Shown here: positions 30,390 through 42,168 of the stretch, in pieces | How the letters are laid out: the number at the start of each line of letters is the position of its first letter | Numbering within the stretch: position 1 is the stretch's first letter | DNA from: Akebia trifoliata | Lineage: Eukaryota; Streptophyta; Magnoliopsida; Ranunculales; Lardizabalaceae | DNA length: 64,000 bases | Direction of reading: 5' to 3' | NCBI GenBank assembly: GCA_017979445.1 | Contig: CM030714.1 | Span: 10,523,569-10,587,568, forward strand | The notes under the pieces: generated by a model | What the model was told of the DNA's origin: nothing | Database searches by the model: none | Seen by the model: the letters and a program-made list of their open reading frames with translations, nothing else | Position numbers and translations under genes: made by a program

Positions 30390-33300
30390 GCTTATTGGTC
30401 TCTATGAGAGGAGGCATATGCCTCAAGGTGGCATGATGCTAAGCCTCAACTTTTTGGGGAACAAAAAGCATTAGAAACTCATTGAAATGAAACAGTTAAA
30501 GAAATGAACTAACTAAAAAAATAAAGAGAGAAATGAGAAAAGAAGTTTGGATCTTCTCTTTTTTTATAATTTTCCATAAAAATGGCACAGTTGGGGGGGA
30601 GGAGTTTTAGGACACTAAGTGATTTTTGTGTGATATCATTTGAATGTAGGATCAAGATTTGTTCAGCCTACCCAAAATTTTGGGATATGGCTTTGATGTT
30701 GATGGTGATTTACTTGTTCTCGTATCATATGTTGGTAGAGATATTTATTTAACAGGCAAAACTTTTTTGTTAGCCTTCCTTTTACTTTACTGCTTTATCC
30801 GTCCATTTCTAGTGTAGCTATTTAATGATTTGTTGGATGATTGAGGATTATGGCTTTCAGGTCACTTATCAGTTCTTCCACTGGAAGAAGGGAACTCCAT
30901 TTGCTGAAGACCAGGGTATCTATAATGGGTTGACTTGGTGGGAGCAGATGGACAATGGCAAGCAGCTCACTCGCAATAGAAAGTTTCTTACCGTTGTACC
31001 GGTGGTGTTGTGAGTATAGTTCTTCAATATAGGCCTTTTTATATGAACATTCTGATCAGATGGCATCAAATGAGTTTTTTTATAATCTTAGTCACAATTA
31101 TCTTCAGAAAATCACACTGATGAGTCCATGATTTCTTTAGTTATTTATAATTTAAGCATTCACATTTTTAACACAATTTTGTTGCCCATAACTCATTATG
31201 CACGTGCAATGGGCCTATGATATATAATTTTCCCCCATTTTAAAATGTCTACATTTGTGCATACTAGAGTACGAGTTCCTCAATATTATTTTTTTCCCTT
31301 ATATTTTAGGCATATGGATTTTTCGAGTTGCAAACTTTCAGTGGTAGTACATTGCTCTATAGTTTTGGCAGTTTAAAATGAAATTGAGTCTATTAATATG
31401 AAATTCAGCACAATTTAGCAGTTTTTTTTAATAGATATACTAGTCCATGGAGTTGCTTAGAAATGTCTTTCAATTGAGCCTGCGTTCCTTTGCATTTTGT
31501 TGTATGCATTAGATGAGTTTGGTGAATTCATTGGCTTGGTAAGCAATGAGTTGTTTTTCTCTTAAGTTGTAATTGAATTAGGTCATTTTAAACTCTGGGA
31601 ATTTATTTCATCTGGGAATATTTACCTATATATTTTGTTGCATGTATTAGAGGAGTTTGTTGAGTTCTTTGGCTTAGTAAGCAAGGGTTGTTTGTGAACT
31701 CGTAATTAAACCTAGTAGTTTATTTCCATCTTTTGGGTTTTATCTCTGCATGATATTTTTGACTTCATGGCGATCCAAGCGACTGGGGGTGATTGAATGC
31801 ACAAGAATGAGATTTAGTTGATTCTTTTGGATTAGAATTATAGGAACCCAATGTGGTTTATATAGAAAACAAATTCTATCCCTAACAAATCTTATCCTAA
31901 TCTAATAAATAATATAATCCTAACTTAATCTAATCTTATCTTAATCTTAATCTTCATAAGAAGATATTTTGTGCAACACAATTCATCTTTTTGTAATGCA
32001 TCCTATTACCTTAATACTCTCCCGCAATTGCATGATCTTTTGAAGAAGGAATGTGTGATTGTTAGCATTTAAAAGCATCTCTTGATTGTATTATTGAGTT
32101 GTTGATGTTGCCGAAAAATGTCCATCATGCTATTGGTGGTCATCTCCTGTCTGTGAAGGTCATCACTATTGCATCCCACTCATTGTGAAGTCTGTCAGAT
32201 TCTGCAGTTCACTAGATCAAGTTCGTTGTGATCTCTCCTATGAGCATTCGATTGGATCATGTAGTTTGAGTTTCTTGCAATGGAAATAATGAATGATGCA
32301 AATGGAGATCATGGGGGTAGATTAAATTTGTAGAATAAGATGTGGGAATTTCAATAATAGAAAAAAAAAATAAAAAATGAAGATGAAGTTGATGGATGTT
32401 CCGATGATTTGGATTTTGAGATGGGACCAAAAATAGTTGATCTGGCCAATTAAAAAACCTTGAGAATATTACCTATCAAAAATAAAAAAGCCTTGGGAGT
32501 ATAAGGCCTGGACTTATTTGCAAGAGATTGTGATGATACTCAAGGATTTTATGACATTGGGCCAATACAATGAGTTACAACTCCAGCCCACACTGCTTGA
32601 ATATGGGATTAGCTAATGGGAAAAAAGTTATTGTCACAGTGGATTGGATTCATTAACATCTAATGGGCCTCACATGTTTGGGCTCAACCTGGGTTATTGC
32701 CAGTGATTGGATTGAACCAGACAGTAGATATGGCAATGTTGGGTCTTATCTCTTATGCTAAAAGGATTGGGTTAAAATTTTCAATAGAAATGGAGGGCTT
32801 TGAAAGAAATCTAGGTTATAGGTTACAAAGCAAGTTGCTGAAATTAGATACAAATTCTTAAAAAGGGGATGGACAACATTGATCTTTGACTGAATGGACT
32901 TCCATCAGAAGTCAAGTTCATCAGATGTGCAACTTTGACCTTTCCATCAAAGTGATGTAAAGATCTTTTCAAATCTCGCCTATGGAATGGTTGAGCTGGA
33001 CAATCTCAATTCGGTTAGTGTACTGCTCAAGCAGATAAAAAATGGTAAAATGTTACATCTAATCCTGGTGGATGCTCCAATAAATGATGTAAATGTGTGA
33101 CATGGTACCTTGTAGGTGTAAATATTTGATTGTTTCTACTGCTCCTTTTACCCATCTTGGGTTGGATTGCTACTTGTCACCATCAAGCCAATTAGAGCGC
33201 AAACGAAAGGATATCTCTTCCTCTTGCTGTTATTTTTACTTTTATTTTTTCCCTTTGATGTGGTGCAGTGGTGCAATGTCTAGTTGGTGGATGTGATAGG

Positions 33301-36300
33301 GATGCAAAAATTGCGACTATAATGTGTTCAATGAAATGCCTCTTAGATAAGATTCTCAAATTAAGGATTGAGATGAGTGGGGTTTGCCCCAAGAAATGGT
33401 GGGTCCAAAAAGCAGGGTGGTGACACTGCCAGCCGGGGTGACCAAGAACTTTAAACTTGATCAGTAGATCAAGGCTCTAATACCGTGTAGAAGAATGAGA
33501 GTTTATTGATTCTCTTGGATAAGAATTATATTATAATCCAATCTAATCCTAACTTAATCTAATCTAATCAAATAGTCTTACCCTGATCTTCATAGATAAT
33601 GATTTGGTGTATCGCAATACACTTTGTTATATTGTTTCCAAAGTAACTCTTAACATCTTGAAAGGGTTTCACATATAGGGATGATAGCCATGGTTTGGTG
33701 AGGGATGAAATACGGTTTTTTTTTTCTCATTTTTATAGCATCAATAATATCCCACCATCCTATTCTCTAATTTGTATATATTCCTAATGATTTCTATTAT
33801 GTATCATTCATAATCTCCATTGAGAGATAATCAAGCCACAATGTGATCAAATGTTTTTTTGAAGAGATCATGACAGACTTGATCTAGTGTATCACCGACT
33901 CCGATAGACTTCAAGATGAGTGGTATGCAACAATGATGGACTTCATAGACAGGTGGTGACCATCAATATCACAATGAATTTTTTTGGCAACATCAATCAT
34001 GAGATCAATGATTGATTTTTAAATGTAAACAATCACATGTTCCTTATTCCAAGGAACATGATATTGCGGGAGGGTATTGGAGCAATTAGATAGAATGTAT
34101 TGTAATAAGATGTATTATGGTACACTGAATCATTTTGAAAGATTGAGATTAGATTAGACTAGATCTATTTAGATATGATTAAATCTATTTAGATTAGACA
34201 TGATCTCCTCTCCTCTTGCTTATTTCTAAATAATTTTATTGGGTTCGTTGTAATGGTTTAAAGAAATCAATAGAATCTCTTTTTTCACACTTGAGAACAT
34301 AATGAATGTGGAAGAATGGGGTTCTGTTGACAATGTTACTACAAATCACCCAATAGAGTTGTATAAAAATTAGAAAGAGGAGATCCTATCTTATCTAAAT
34401 AGATCTAGTTTAATTTAATCCCGATCTTCAAGATGATTTGGTGTATCACAATACACTTTATTGCAATTTGAGAAAAGATTATCTAATCTCAACCATAGTG
34501 GTTGCCAATAACGTGTATTGCGACAAGGTGGTTGCCAACACATTTAGATAAAAGTGTACTGACACCTTATCTTCGCATTGCAATATACCTTATCGCAATG
34601 ATTTGGTGTATCGCAATACACCTTATTGCCAATGATTGAGTCAACATTGAACTCTCTTGGTCCATTCGAGACCATTGTTTCGGATTAAAATCGAACAAAT
34701 TTTGATCTGGCCTAAATCGACCATATCCTTGTCAAGGTCCATTTGGGTTGAAGCTATTAGCTCCTCCTTTTTTACACATTTAGATTTGGATTACGTCATT
34801 TTTTTGGGGCAATCACTTGACTATCATCTCATGGACAACATAATTCACAACAACAGTGGCATAGATTTGGCAAAATTGATTATTATCTTACAAGATGAAG
34901 ACAAGGGTTTAGATTTTTTCAAACTCACATCGATTTTCAATCGCCTTGAATTTGAGTTAGGGCCCTCTACATTTGGCAAAATGGAATTCAATGGTCTAAC
35001 TTCTTCAACAACATGCATTTGGCTATAAGCAACTCTTTATTAATAATTTTTGCCTACAAAGGCGATTGATTTTGGCAAACTCACAATGATCTTTGATAAC
35101 CATTAGTTTGAGAGGGGGGCGGGGGGGATAAGGTATTACATAGGAAGCAATATTATAAGGTGTACTGCGATATGCCAAATCATTATCTATTAGGATTAGG
35201 ATAAGACTATCTAATTAGATTAGGATTAGATCTTGGATCTTAACTTATTACATCATTGGTTAAGATTTATTTTGTTTTCTATATAAACCTTGTTAGGGTT
35301 CTGTAATCATTCGAATAATAAATTCAATTTTTAATTATTTAACACTGGCTATGGTGGATGCTTGAACCATTTAGTCACAAAAAAAGGACTATTTATAAAG
35401 TTACCGTCTCAGAAAAGGTTTTTTAATGCTTGCCTTCAAAGGCATTAATAATGAAAGTGTTTTGGTGAATTAAATTTTGGGGCCTTGCTGACTTATTGGA
35501 AAAGAATTGCAGGACAGCATTATATGTTCTAAACAATAAAAGTTCATTACAGATTAGGTGGTGCACAAATAGTATGTTCACCAAAGGAGATGTGGGATTT
35601 TCTTGAAATCTATTGCTGGAAGAACTTGTAGAATGTTGAGACTCCAGTTTTATGAGATGCCCTAATGTCTCAAAGAATGCTAGTTTCGCAAAAATTTCTC
35701 AAGGTGACAACTTTGTATTGTAAAGTCTCGAAAAGTTAAAACATAGGTGTGGAAAGAAGCTTGCTTGGTTTTACCTTGTATAAAAAAGAAGCTTCTTTCT
35801 TGGTTCCATAGGGTTCATTGACTATTTTCTTTTTCTTGATGCTTCTGTGAAGATGTGCAATTTGAATAATCTTATGCATTTTAGAAGTTACTTCACCCAA
35901 AAATTAGAATAATAAGTCAGTTTTGGAAGAGGAAATGTACTCTCATAGATATGATGGTCAAAACTTTTTGGATGAAGAAATGAAGTGTCAATATTTTATT
36001 CTCATATTACTATGTTTTCTTGAAAGAGGATCAGTTGTCCACCACTGTTATTGTGGGATATGGTGTAGATGAAGTTCACAAGACATCTTTGGATTTCTAC
36101 TAGATTCATTTGGAACCATTGGATCACAAAAGATCTCTATGGTTATATTGCGTTCATCCAATGTGATTTTCAGGTTGTCTGCATCTTCCTTACAAATATC
36201 TGATCAACTTGAAAGGAATTTGATGGTATTCTGTTGTATAGGAGGCATTTGGACCCCTCACACTATTTTTTTTCTGTAATGAGAAGAAATGATGCCAATA

Positions 36301-36651
36301 TCATGTTTCAACACAATACTGTTACCTGTTACTATAAAACATCTTATCTCGTCTATTTGGATAGTCTGAGTTAAGAGATTGGGAAATTTTTTCAATAGAA
36401 AACACAAAGACATTGTATGTCAATTAGTCGTTCATATTTCCTTTCTGGCACATAAACCTTATGATATGTACGTGAAATATCTAAAGTCTTTTGAATCCTG
36501 TTTCCTTGGCAGGTATTTAATAGCCTCACACACAACCGACTACCAACAACCAGTTCTCTTCCTCAACACTCTTGCAGTGCTCGTGCTAGTGGTTGCCAAG
36601 TTCCCGAACATGCACAAGGTCCGCATCTTTGGAATCAATGCAGATCACTAA
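25922..36651 (+). CDS. ORM1-like: ORM/ORMDL protein, sphingolipid synthesis regulator, 157 aa
   Basis: Three exons: 25922-26107, 30861-31009 and 36513-36651, with GT-AG borders (gtaagc, gtgagt; ttcag, ggcag) and a total of 158 codons including TAA. The product begins [20 protein letters not shown], has the hallmark [20 protein letters not shown] and [17 protein letters not shown], then [34 protein letters not shown] and ends [10 protein letters not shown]. These are signature blocks of the ORMDL family. Four hydrophobic segments lie near residues 24-43, 47-62, 100-117 and 125-142. Family members sit in the ER membrane and restrain serine palmitoyltransferase, setting sphingolipid long-chain base levels. 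The length equals that of the plant family, with no broken residues. Introns of 4753 and 5503 bp are swollen by repeats. I cannot distinguish ORM1 from ORM2. Confidence 0.97.
27113..27402. mobile_element. Family C MITE cluster in ORM intron 1
   Basis: Left end ttagagagctgctattggca, right part ggtaccaatagtagctctct followed by a second end-like ggtgcccatagtagttctct. Two nested or abutting copies with the same ends are likely. Confidence 0.65.
27786..27817. repeat. (CA)n(TA)n microsatellite
   Basis: CA repeats run directly into TA repeats. Confidence 0.9.
27937..28316. mobile_element. Family A nested-hairpin element in ORM intron 1 (380 bp)
   Basis: Outer ends gggtagcattcaatggcc and ggccattgaacgggaccc, with about 70 bp of near-perfect inverted repeat, including tttggcaaacattttggc. 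Two inner hairpins lie at about 28001-28100 and 28150-28250. The right hairpin arm shares unusual bases with the left one (agaggtcttggaatggg mirrored by cccattccaagacctct), so the arms have stayed paired or been corrected. (TA)n lies on both sides. Confidence 0.88.
28406..28605 (+). mobile_element. Au-like SINE, diverged
   Basis: The 5' part gaggggttagtggttaaccg resembles a tRNA-derived A box. The 3' part (aggatcaaaatttg, then cgaccccaaatggttgggat, aaagctttgatttt) matches the piece at 30646-30712. Similar 3' tails occur in plant Au SINEs. The B box is poor. Confidence 0.5.
30331..30386. repeat. (AT)n microsatellite, 56 bp
   Basis: Perfect dinucleotide run in ORM intron 1. Confidence 0.97.
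30646..30712 (+). mobile_element. SINE 3' end fragment
   Basis: aggatcaagatttgttcagc then ttgggatatggctttgatgt is alignable to 28550-28605. A 5'-truncated copy. Confidence 0.45.
31798..33640 (-). mobile_element. Non-autonomous copia-like LTR element in ORM intron 2
   Basis: Minus-strand element with LTRs 31798-32013 (216 bp) and 33486-33640 (155 bp, shorter by an internal deletion). A primer binding site (CGGTATTAGAGCC on the minus strand, complement of 33473-33485) abuts the 5' LTR, and a purine tract (GCGGGAGAGTAT) adjoins the 3' LTR. The internal 1.47 kb has no gag or pol frame that I can identify. Confidence 0.72.
34078..34289 (+). repeat. Solo or truncated LTR (plus) of the same family
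   Basis: Begins tggagcaattagatag after a purine tract ttgcgggagggtat and ends ttttttcaca. The interior with attagattagactagatc matches the other LTRs in reverse orientation. Confidence 0.65.
34307..34464 (-). repeat. LTR (minus) of the same family
   Basis: tgtggaagaatggggttctg at its left corresponds to tgtagaagaatgagag at 33486. It ends at caatacactttattgca. Only 17 bp separate it from the plus-strand LTR, so the two form a large inverted repeat. Confidence 0.6.
35141..35344 (+). repeat. LTR (plus) of the same family
   Basis: Begins near taggaagcaatattataagg after a G-rich purine tract, contains a TATA-like ctatataaaccttg, and ends taattatttaaca. Confidence 0.6.
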
Positions 36652-37484
36652 ATTGGTTTTACTTGTGCAGAAGCCTCGGATTCCTTTGCTTTTCTTAAAT
36701 GGCTGGAAAGTGTACGTGATGTATTTGAATGAGTGGGGGTTTTGACACTAAGCTATCTTGGTTAGATATGAAAAAATAAGTGTATGTTATTTGCATTTGT
36801 ACAGTTAAAATCCTCTGATACTTGCGGGATTTTGCACTATTACTATCATCTTCACCACAGTTAAAATGTTATTTTCCTTATCTGGCCTGAAAATTTTAAG
36901 GTGGAAAAGAAATGAGAATGATTGCTGACTCTAACCTATGAATCTTTGTCATCATAGCAAAGGTAAGTTTTGATGGAAATAGTAACCAGAACTGGTATCA
37001 TCCCCCCACCCAAACACATTATAGCAAATGCAGGTGAAGGTAGAAAGTGGAAATTTTGTTCTAGCAAAAAGAGAGAGCTGAGTAAGACTGCAAGGAATTT
37101 TGTGTGTAACTTTAGAGATGCATGGTTAGAGAATGAGATTATTGCGATCTTCCAAAATTAACTGAGTCAAATCTTTCAATATTTTACCACAATTGCAAAT
37201 ATCTGCAATGGGATGTCGAGTTGATAATTAGATGAGGTGAAATTCAAAAGCGTTGAATAAGATGCTGAAAGGGTAACTCCCATGGACAATTAGCATACAT
37301 CAACAATTATGTTGATAAGAGTTGCAGAGAAGAATGGAAATCTTTGACCAATTAGGATTAGGTTGGGTGAATTTGGATAATTTCTGCTAGTGAAATGTTT
37401 TTTGGATGCAGATGTGGGTGTTTGATTCAATATATATAATATATTATATAAACAAAATAATTATGTCAGATATAATACAAATTT
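36652..37484 (+). other. ORM 3' UTR and flank
   Basis: The 3' UTR should lie within the first 200-300 bp. No further gene is recognised; a 63-codon frame at 36970 shows no family features. Confidence 0.5.
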
Positions 37485-37592
37485 TAAGAGAGCTGCTTTG
37501 GCACCCCAACTTCTATTTATTACACCCCAATTAAAAGAAATACATCAATGGTTGAGAAACAATAAAAGGTTGGGGTGCCACCAATAGAATCT
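37485..37592. mobile_element. Family C MITE, short copy (about 108 bp)
   Basis: ttaagagagctgctttggca then ccccaac at left, mirrored by gttggggtgccaccaatag then aatctctct at right. Confidence 0.78.
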
Positions 37593-37616
37593 CTCTCTCT
37601 CTCTCTCTCTCTCTCT
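37590..37616. repeat. (CT)n microsatellite
   Basis: About 27 bp of CT repeats growing out of the end of the family C copy. Confidence 0.9.
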
Positions 37617-37726
37617 TGTCATGGTTCGTGGAGTCTAATGGTAATGGTCATGAAGGAGTAATATTCATCATTTAAGATGGTGGTATTATGTAAAACCTTA
37701 ATTAGATTTTCCTGGGATATATATAT

Positions 37727-37818
37727 CGGCACTTAAGAGAGCTAATTGTGCCAAACATTTTTTAAAGTAGGAGTTAGAAGTTCTAGAAGGGCTGATCTTT
37801 TATGAGGATGATTTCTAG
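37727..37818. mobile_element. Family A element, left fragment
   Basis: After a (TA)n stretch, cggcacttaagagagctaat then gtgccaaacat and a hairpin left arm (ttagaagttctagaagggc, gaggatgat). It stops where copia coding begins. Confidence 0.65.
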
Positions 37819-38445
37819 GAAAGGAGCATTGGGAAGCAATCAAATGGATTCTTAAATATTTGAGAGGTACTACTGATGCAACACTATGTTATGGAGGATC
37901 CCAAATCAAGTTGCAAGGGTATGTTGATTCAGATTTGGTCGGAGACATTGATAGCAGGAAGAGTACTTCAGGTTATGTATTCACAATTGTAGAAGATAAT
38001 TATCATCTCAATAACAAAATCAGAGTATGTCATCGCAACCGAACTTGCTGGTAAATGATATGGTCACGGAGTTTCTTGAAAGAATTGGGTAAGGAGCAAG
38101 AAAATTGCGAGTTGTACATTGATGGTTAGAATGCAATTCATATTATAAAGAATGCGACTTTTCATTCCAAGAATAAGTGCATAAATATTAAATACCTTTT
38201 CATAAGATCCATTTTAGAAGATTGATGGGTTTCCTTTGGAAAATATTTATACAAGTCAGATTCCTGTGGGTGTGTTTACAAAGGTGGTTACCGTGGAGAA
38301 GTCGAAGACTTGGTTAACTTATGTTGGTTTTCAAGCTTAGAAGATGAGGATGATTCATACCCAATTTGTTATGGAGGTGTTAATTTCTCAGATGAAGCAT
38401 ATTTAGTGGGGACACTCTTCACCAGTCTCCAAGTGGGAGATTACT
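37819..38445 (+). pseudogene. Ty1-copia polyprotein 3' end, broken
   Basis: Plus-strand remnant of pol: HWEAVKWILRYLRGTTDATL and YVDSDLVGDIDSRKSTSGYV at the start are the reverse transcriptase/RNase H connection of copia elements. Further on, degraded RNase H residues (NATFHSKNKCINIKY, with frame changes) occur near 38150-38210. It ends near a purine tract ccaagtgggagatt at 38428-38441, where a 3' LTR would begin. It comes from a different copia lineage than 2323-5428, judged by the residues at the joint. The 5' side is truncated against a family A fragment. Confidence 0.85.
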
Positions 38446-40569
38446 ATTATTTGTGGAGCCTGATAGTACTGGTTAGGATGGGATATTGTTCCTCCATCAA
38501 GAAGGAGTACTGGTCGATGTGATTTGTGGACGTACCTCAATTTTGATGTAAACAAGAAAGAAAATATGTGTTTAGTGTGTGACTGATCTTGTTTTACTTT
38601 TCTTCACTTATTGTTCTTGGATCGATTTCTCTACATCACAATCCACTAGTAATTGGTCGATGAAGGCAGGTTTTGACCCTAGGTCGTGTGGAAGTTAGTT
38701 GAGCTTCCACTCCTCGAGATGAGAATTGTCTTCTGATCAAAGGGTTGACCTTTGATCTTACAGTTTTTGTCTTGATTTGGTGAAGTTTAAGTTGATTTTG
38801 TTTCTCTTAAACGATAGAAAGCAAAAGGAGGAAGGATGATCCTCTGATGTGGTGCTTACCAATGATTCTCCGAAGATCAAGTCAGTAAAACAATGATGAT
38901 CAAGGAAAAACAAGAATTGGAAATGAAGAAGATAGTAAACAATGAAATTGCAAATATGATTTTATCTCTTTAGAGTTGTGGAATAATTAATCAAAGCCCC
39001 CTTCTCTCTTTGAAGGTGGTCTATATAATTAAGATGTTCACATAATTGGTCGTGTTGTATGTCACGCAGAGTCTGATCTGGAGGGTGGTTGCTGATTTCT
39101 ATGAGGGTTCTGCTCACTTCTTATGAATGTTACCTCTCCAGTTTGATTACTGTGTCTCAATATAATTAATGTTGAGTTAACACGTTTTCACTCTTTGGAG
39201 GCGAGTTAGTTAGAGAATGGCACATTCACCCCTATTTTGATAAGTACTTGTAGATATCGCATTTAATGTGTGGACTTAGGCACATGGGAGAGCTTAGATC
39301 CCATCGAATTCTATCATATTATAACTAAGCTTTTTGGGTCCGAACCGATAAATTTGCCTTTTTACTAAATATTACTGAGCTGATGGAAATTACTGATCTA
39401 AAATCCAATCTTTACTTCTATTTGGATCGTTTTACTTTTAAGGACTCTTGTGCGGCTCTTAGTGTTCACCACCCTGGTTAGTTAATGCCACCCTAACGAA
39501 AAGCTGAACGAGTGAGAACGAGATTCCATTCTTTATAGTGGTTCGCAGTTTCAAATAGACATTAGGTTAGAGCTTGGTAAGTACTACTAGCTTCGGTTTG
39601 TAGCGATCCTATGTTGTCGATGTTTTGAGATTGATACTTCTTGCTGTGTCTGTTCAACCCTTAGAGACACGTGTCCTCATCACATAATGTGGCAAAAATG
39701 ATTTATTTGATAATTACCTAATCTTATTACTAAATGTCATCACTTGGGGATATTAAAGAAGCTAACTTGCCTTCAACTTAGGTGTGATTTTCAGGAAAAA
39801 TTAAAGGAATTTAGGAAAATCGACAGTTTTTTTTTTTTTTTTTCAAGAAGTTGAATACAAAGGCAATTAAGTTATTTTTTGTTAGTCTCTCATAGAAGAA
39901 CGTGTCAATGCAGGTATACTCAAAATTACCCAATAATCATTCAAACTACTACTCAAGATTGAGTTGTTAGAAGCAAGTTCATGTTTATCTTCTGTAGAAG
40001 TCAATTTTGTGATAAATCGACCACGGTCACGATTTCATCATTAAATTCATAAAGTAATAGAAAAAGATAAAAAAGGAGATAATACAAGGGTTTTTTTATG
40101 TAGTTTGACAAATGTGCCTATGTCCACGGTTTGGGGAGTCGTTTCACTATAAATTAAATTTATTACATGACCTCCTCACCTCGATCACCTCCCTTCCTCT
40201 TTTACAGTGACTTCAATGCCTTTAAATAGAAAAATTCTAAAAATAATCTTAATCAATAATGAAATACTAAATAGGGCTAGCATGTCTCATATGATAATGA
40301 AATGCACTCTTGCTTAGCCAATAATAATAAATATAACAATAATAATACATGATTTTGTGTCCACATGATTGTAAAGGACAAAATTCTAAAAACTTTGAAA
40401 TTAAATTCAAAAGAAAGTTATTTTTCATCATTGAACTTAGTTTATGATTGTGACTTTATTTTAGTAATGGTCTTTTATTTTTGGTGGTGAAAATGGAACT
40501 TTTTTTATTTTTTTTCAATAAAGATTAGAATTTATTTAAACATGTCATACATGACTTGGGTCAGGTATA
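38446..40569. other. Intergenic; possible LTR remnants
   Basis: The first about 200 bp after the purine tract may be a 3' LTR of the copia remnant, but no partner LTR is present. The region 38655-39660 reads like an old LTR, with a cttcgaagatcaagtcag-like phrase, but has no provable ends. No gene is recognised. Confidence 0.4.
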
Positions 40570-40824
40570 CTTATTTATAAAAAGCTGTGATAATTTGACT
40601 ACCCCACATGGCATACTCAATCGACTACCTGACATGACAAATTCGAAAATCGTAGATCTGTGCTCTTTGGGATACACAATTCCTTCGAGATATATATTTT
40701 TATGGGGAAGTGCAGCCATGTATCCCAATGAGCACAGATCTATGATTGTCGAACTTGTCATGTCAAGGTAGTTGATTGAGTTTGCTACATGGGGTAGTCA
40801 GATTATCATGATTCGTTTATAAAT
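40570..40824. mobile_element. Family B-related hairpin MITE (about 255 bp)
   Basis: Long inverted repeat from ttatttataaaaagctgtga to gattcgtttataaatggg, including gactaccccacatgg mirrored by catggggtagtc, and tagatctgtgctctttggga mirrored by tcccaatgagcacagatcta. The small loop is at about 40685-40715. Confidence 0.85.
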
Positions 40825-41484
40825 GGGTTGAGTTTGGGTTTGGTAAATTTTCATAGTACCCTTACCTCAACACGACATGAACACAACCTGACCCATTGCC
40901 AATCCTACCTGTGGCATCCAAAAATATGATCCAATCTCATGCGGTTGTAGAGGACAAAATTTTATGAACTTTGAAAAAAAATATTATTTTTCACCCTTTG
41001 GAGTTTCGTGGAAGTTTATTAGTTGTTGTTCATTTTCAAAATCATGGATAAAGTCCAAACACGTGTATATATTATATATATATGTGGTATAGTGGTTAAC
41101 GACTCTTAAAGAGACTTAAAATCATACTTAGTTAGTAAGGAAAGTATTTTTCATATATGGTAGACAAAGAAAAAACGTGAGTGGGTAGTTGGATTGGAAG
41201 AGAGAAAAACGTGAGTGCGTAAATTGTCTTCAATTCTGCATTTAACAAATCGGACGCGATTTTATTTTATTTATTTATAGGAAAAGGAAAGATGGAGGGA
41301 AGATAAATATAATTTTTTTTTTGTTGTGATTCATATAAGTTTTCTTTAGAATCGAGAATATTTTTCCAGTCAACCTGGTCTTTGAATCCAAGTACTCAAA
41401 ATTCACTAGGCATGAAATAAACCATTCACATTTCTCACACGAAAATGGTTGGCATTTGTTATATATATAGAGTCAGTCATTTTT
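40825..41484. other. Intergenic, with family D motif
   Basis: gttagtaaggaaagtattttt at 41131-41151 is also found at 59325-59345. Otherwise unassigned. Confidence 0.45.
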
Positions 41485-41615
41485 TTACGATTACTCTTAT
41501 ACACGCCCTTGCCATGACATGTGCTAGAACCATAAATTCTTTTCCCTTGGGTTATGTATTCCACATCATGTCACCTATGGAGGTGTGTTAAAGGGGGGAG
41601 TCAGAAAATCATTAC
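41485..41615. mobile_element. Family B MITE, decayed
   Basis: tacacgcccttgccatgaca then tgctagaaccataaattc matches the left arm of the copy at 13201. The right arm is tattccacatcatgtcacct then ggtgtgttaaaggggggagtc. Confidence 0.65.
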
Positions 41616-41636
41616 TACAAAAAGAAAAAAAATTCT

Positions 41637-41820
41637 TGATTTTTTGACACTCCTTTTGACACATACCCCTTGACGTGGCATGGGCTAGAACTATAGATTT
41701 GTTTTCCTGTGAGATGCACAACTATACAATTTGTATTCTGAGGAAAAGAATTTATGATTTTAGCACATGCCACGTTAAGGGGCAAATGGGGGCCCTGTGT
41801 CAAAGGGGGCTTAAAAAATT
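41637..41820. mobile_element. Family B hairpin MITE
   Basis: Left tgacactccttttgacacat then ccccttgacgtggcatg; right catgccacgttaaggggc then ccctgtgtcaaaggggg. Arms of about 75 bp. It lies only 22 bp from the decayed copy before it. Confidence 0.85.
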
Positions 41821-41872
41821 ATTATTAAAAAAAAAAAAAAAAAACTCAACCATATAAAATAAGATTATTTTA

Positions 41873-42168
41873 TAAACACCCCTGTGTAAAAGTGATGATA
41901 TCAGGTTTACCCCTTGTAAAATTTAAGATTAAGCTTACCCCTTAATCGTAAGTCAAAGTTGCGTTTTGTTTATGATTTAACAATGAAATTTTGATTTTTT
42001 TCTTTCTTTTTCAAAATGCTTTTTAAAAGCTTAAATTACTATATCAAAATTTCACTGTTAAATCATCTAGAAAAAAACAACATTGACTTACTGGTGGTAA
42101 ACCTAATCTTGCATTTTACAAGAGGTTAAACCTAGCTAATATTACTAATTTACAGGGGGTGTTTCTCA
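41873..42168. mobile_element. Long fold-back element (about 296 bp)
   Basis: Left aaacacccctgtgtaaaagt, right tttacagggggtgtttc. The arms stay complementary over about 130 bp (aagattaagcttacccc versus ggtaaacctaatcttgc; gatttaacaatgaaatttt versus aaaatttcactgttaaatc). No coding capacity. A distinct family from A-C. Confidence 0.8.

Larger units (their letters stand above)
26108..30860 (+). other. ORM intron 1 (4753 bp)
   Basis: Carries a telo-box-like AGGGTTAGGGTTT at 26202-26214 close to exon 1, then a family C MITE, CA/TA microsatellites, a family A element and SINE pieces, listed separately. The remainder is AT-rich with no coding signal. Confidence 0.85.
31010..36512 (+). other. ORM intron 2 (5503 bp)
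   Basis: Contains five LTR copies of one small copia-type family in both orientations (31798-35344), detailed separately. 35345-36512 is AT-rich without recognisable coding sequence. Confidence 0.85.

Noticed and set aside
34657..35028. 123-codon plus frame in ORM intron 2
   Set aside because: It lies between LTR copies and has no recognisable domain; possibly a decayed internal part of the LTR element, but this cannot be supported.
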